In this document: piece by piece, positions 5,450-5,602 of the stretch
How the letters are laid out: every line of letters begins with the position of its first letter
How positions within the stretch are numbered: the stretch's first letter is position 1
DNA from: Chloroflexota bacterium
GTDB taxonomy: Bacteria; Chloroflexota; Anaerolineae; Anaerolineales; Villigracilaceae
Assembly: GCA_021796315.1 (NCBI GenBank)
Contig: JAJYOH010000417.1
Location: 1 to 5,602 of the forward strand
Direction: 5' to 3'
Length of the DNA stretch: 5,602 bases
Notes under the pieces: generated by a model
The model's input: only the letters and a program-made list of their open reading frames with translations
The model's database searches: none
What the model was told of the DNA's origin: nothing
Position numbers and translations under genes: made by a program

Positions 5450-5602
5450 ACCAAGAATCGAAACCCTTCAACTTCACGCCTGAAGACCTTGACGCCAACC
5501 GGCGCGGAATCATCAGCGAACACCAACGGCAGCAGCTGATCGGCATGGGGCGTGGAATGAGCAAATTTACCGATCAATCTGTCCGCTGGCTGTTTCTCTT
5601 CG
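5446..5602 (+). CDS. Unrecognised protein, N-terminal 52 residues, cut by the window edge
   Basis: ATG 5446 overlaps the methyltransferase stop (ATGA), and the frame stays open to the end of the window. The visible part begins MNQESKPFNFTPEDLDANRR, continues with a polar, Gln- and Arg-rich stretch (HQRQQLIGMGRGMSKF), and ends in VRWLFLF, which looks like the start of a membrane segment near residue 46. FTPEDLDANRRGIISEHQ resembles the cytoplasmic lead-in of small membrane proteins I have seen as hypotheticals in Chloroflexota, but I cannot name a family. The overlap indicates co-transcription and coupled translation with the RNA methyltransferase. Confidence 0.7.
   Translation, partial: MNQESKPFNFTPEDLDANRRGIISEHQRQQLIGMGRGMSKFTDQSVRWLFLF

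Overview
The window looks like a chromosomal segment from an Anaerolineae-like member of the Chloroflexota. Four things point there: moderate GC, a lipoprotein with a Thr/Pro/Ser-rich linker directly after its lipobox, compact gene spacing with ATGA stop/start overlaps, and extended -10 boxes pressed against start codons. This taxonomic call rests on style and family content only. Nothing in the window is phylogenetically decisive.

Left part (1-437): the 3' end of a DUF4258 (RelE-like) toxin gene that runs off the left edge, and a complete 74-residue two-CxxC YgiT/MqsA-type zinc-finger antitoxin. The two are split by an 82-bp spacer carrying three tandem copies of a 9-bp unit from a short repeat seen dispersed in many environmental bacterial genomes. 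Middle-left (465-2974): a non-pyrrolysine MttB-superfamily (trimethylamine methyltransferase-like) protein, joined by a 4-bp ATGA overlap to a secreted, lipid-anchored alpha/beta-hydrolase with a complete Ser-Asp-His triad. No corrinoid protein or corrinoid-activating enzyme is present here. Next (3009-3449) is a single-domain lipocalin-like protein whose gene contains a perfect 26-bp palindrome. It converges on the next gene across 31 bp made mostly of a second tandem repeat (7-bp unit).

Right part: a creatininase-family metal amidohydrolase on the minus strand (3481-4626) with an unusual N-terminal half that looks like a degenerate copy of the same fold. It is divergent from a TrmH/SpoU-family 2'-O-ribose RNA methyltransferase (4676-5449). 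The 49 bp between them holds back-to-back -10 elements, and the methyltransferase appears to be transcribed without a leader. The methyltransferase overlaps (ATGA) the start of an unrecognised protein that runs off the right edge and is probably membrane-bound.

The genes do not form one obvious pathway. The two coupled pairs (MttB-like + lipoprotein hydrolase; RNA methyltransferase + unknown protein) are the best functional units. Points most worth a second look are the pseudo-creatininase half, the in-frame palindrome, the repeat-split toxin-antitoxin pair and the divergent leaderless promoter.
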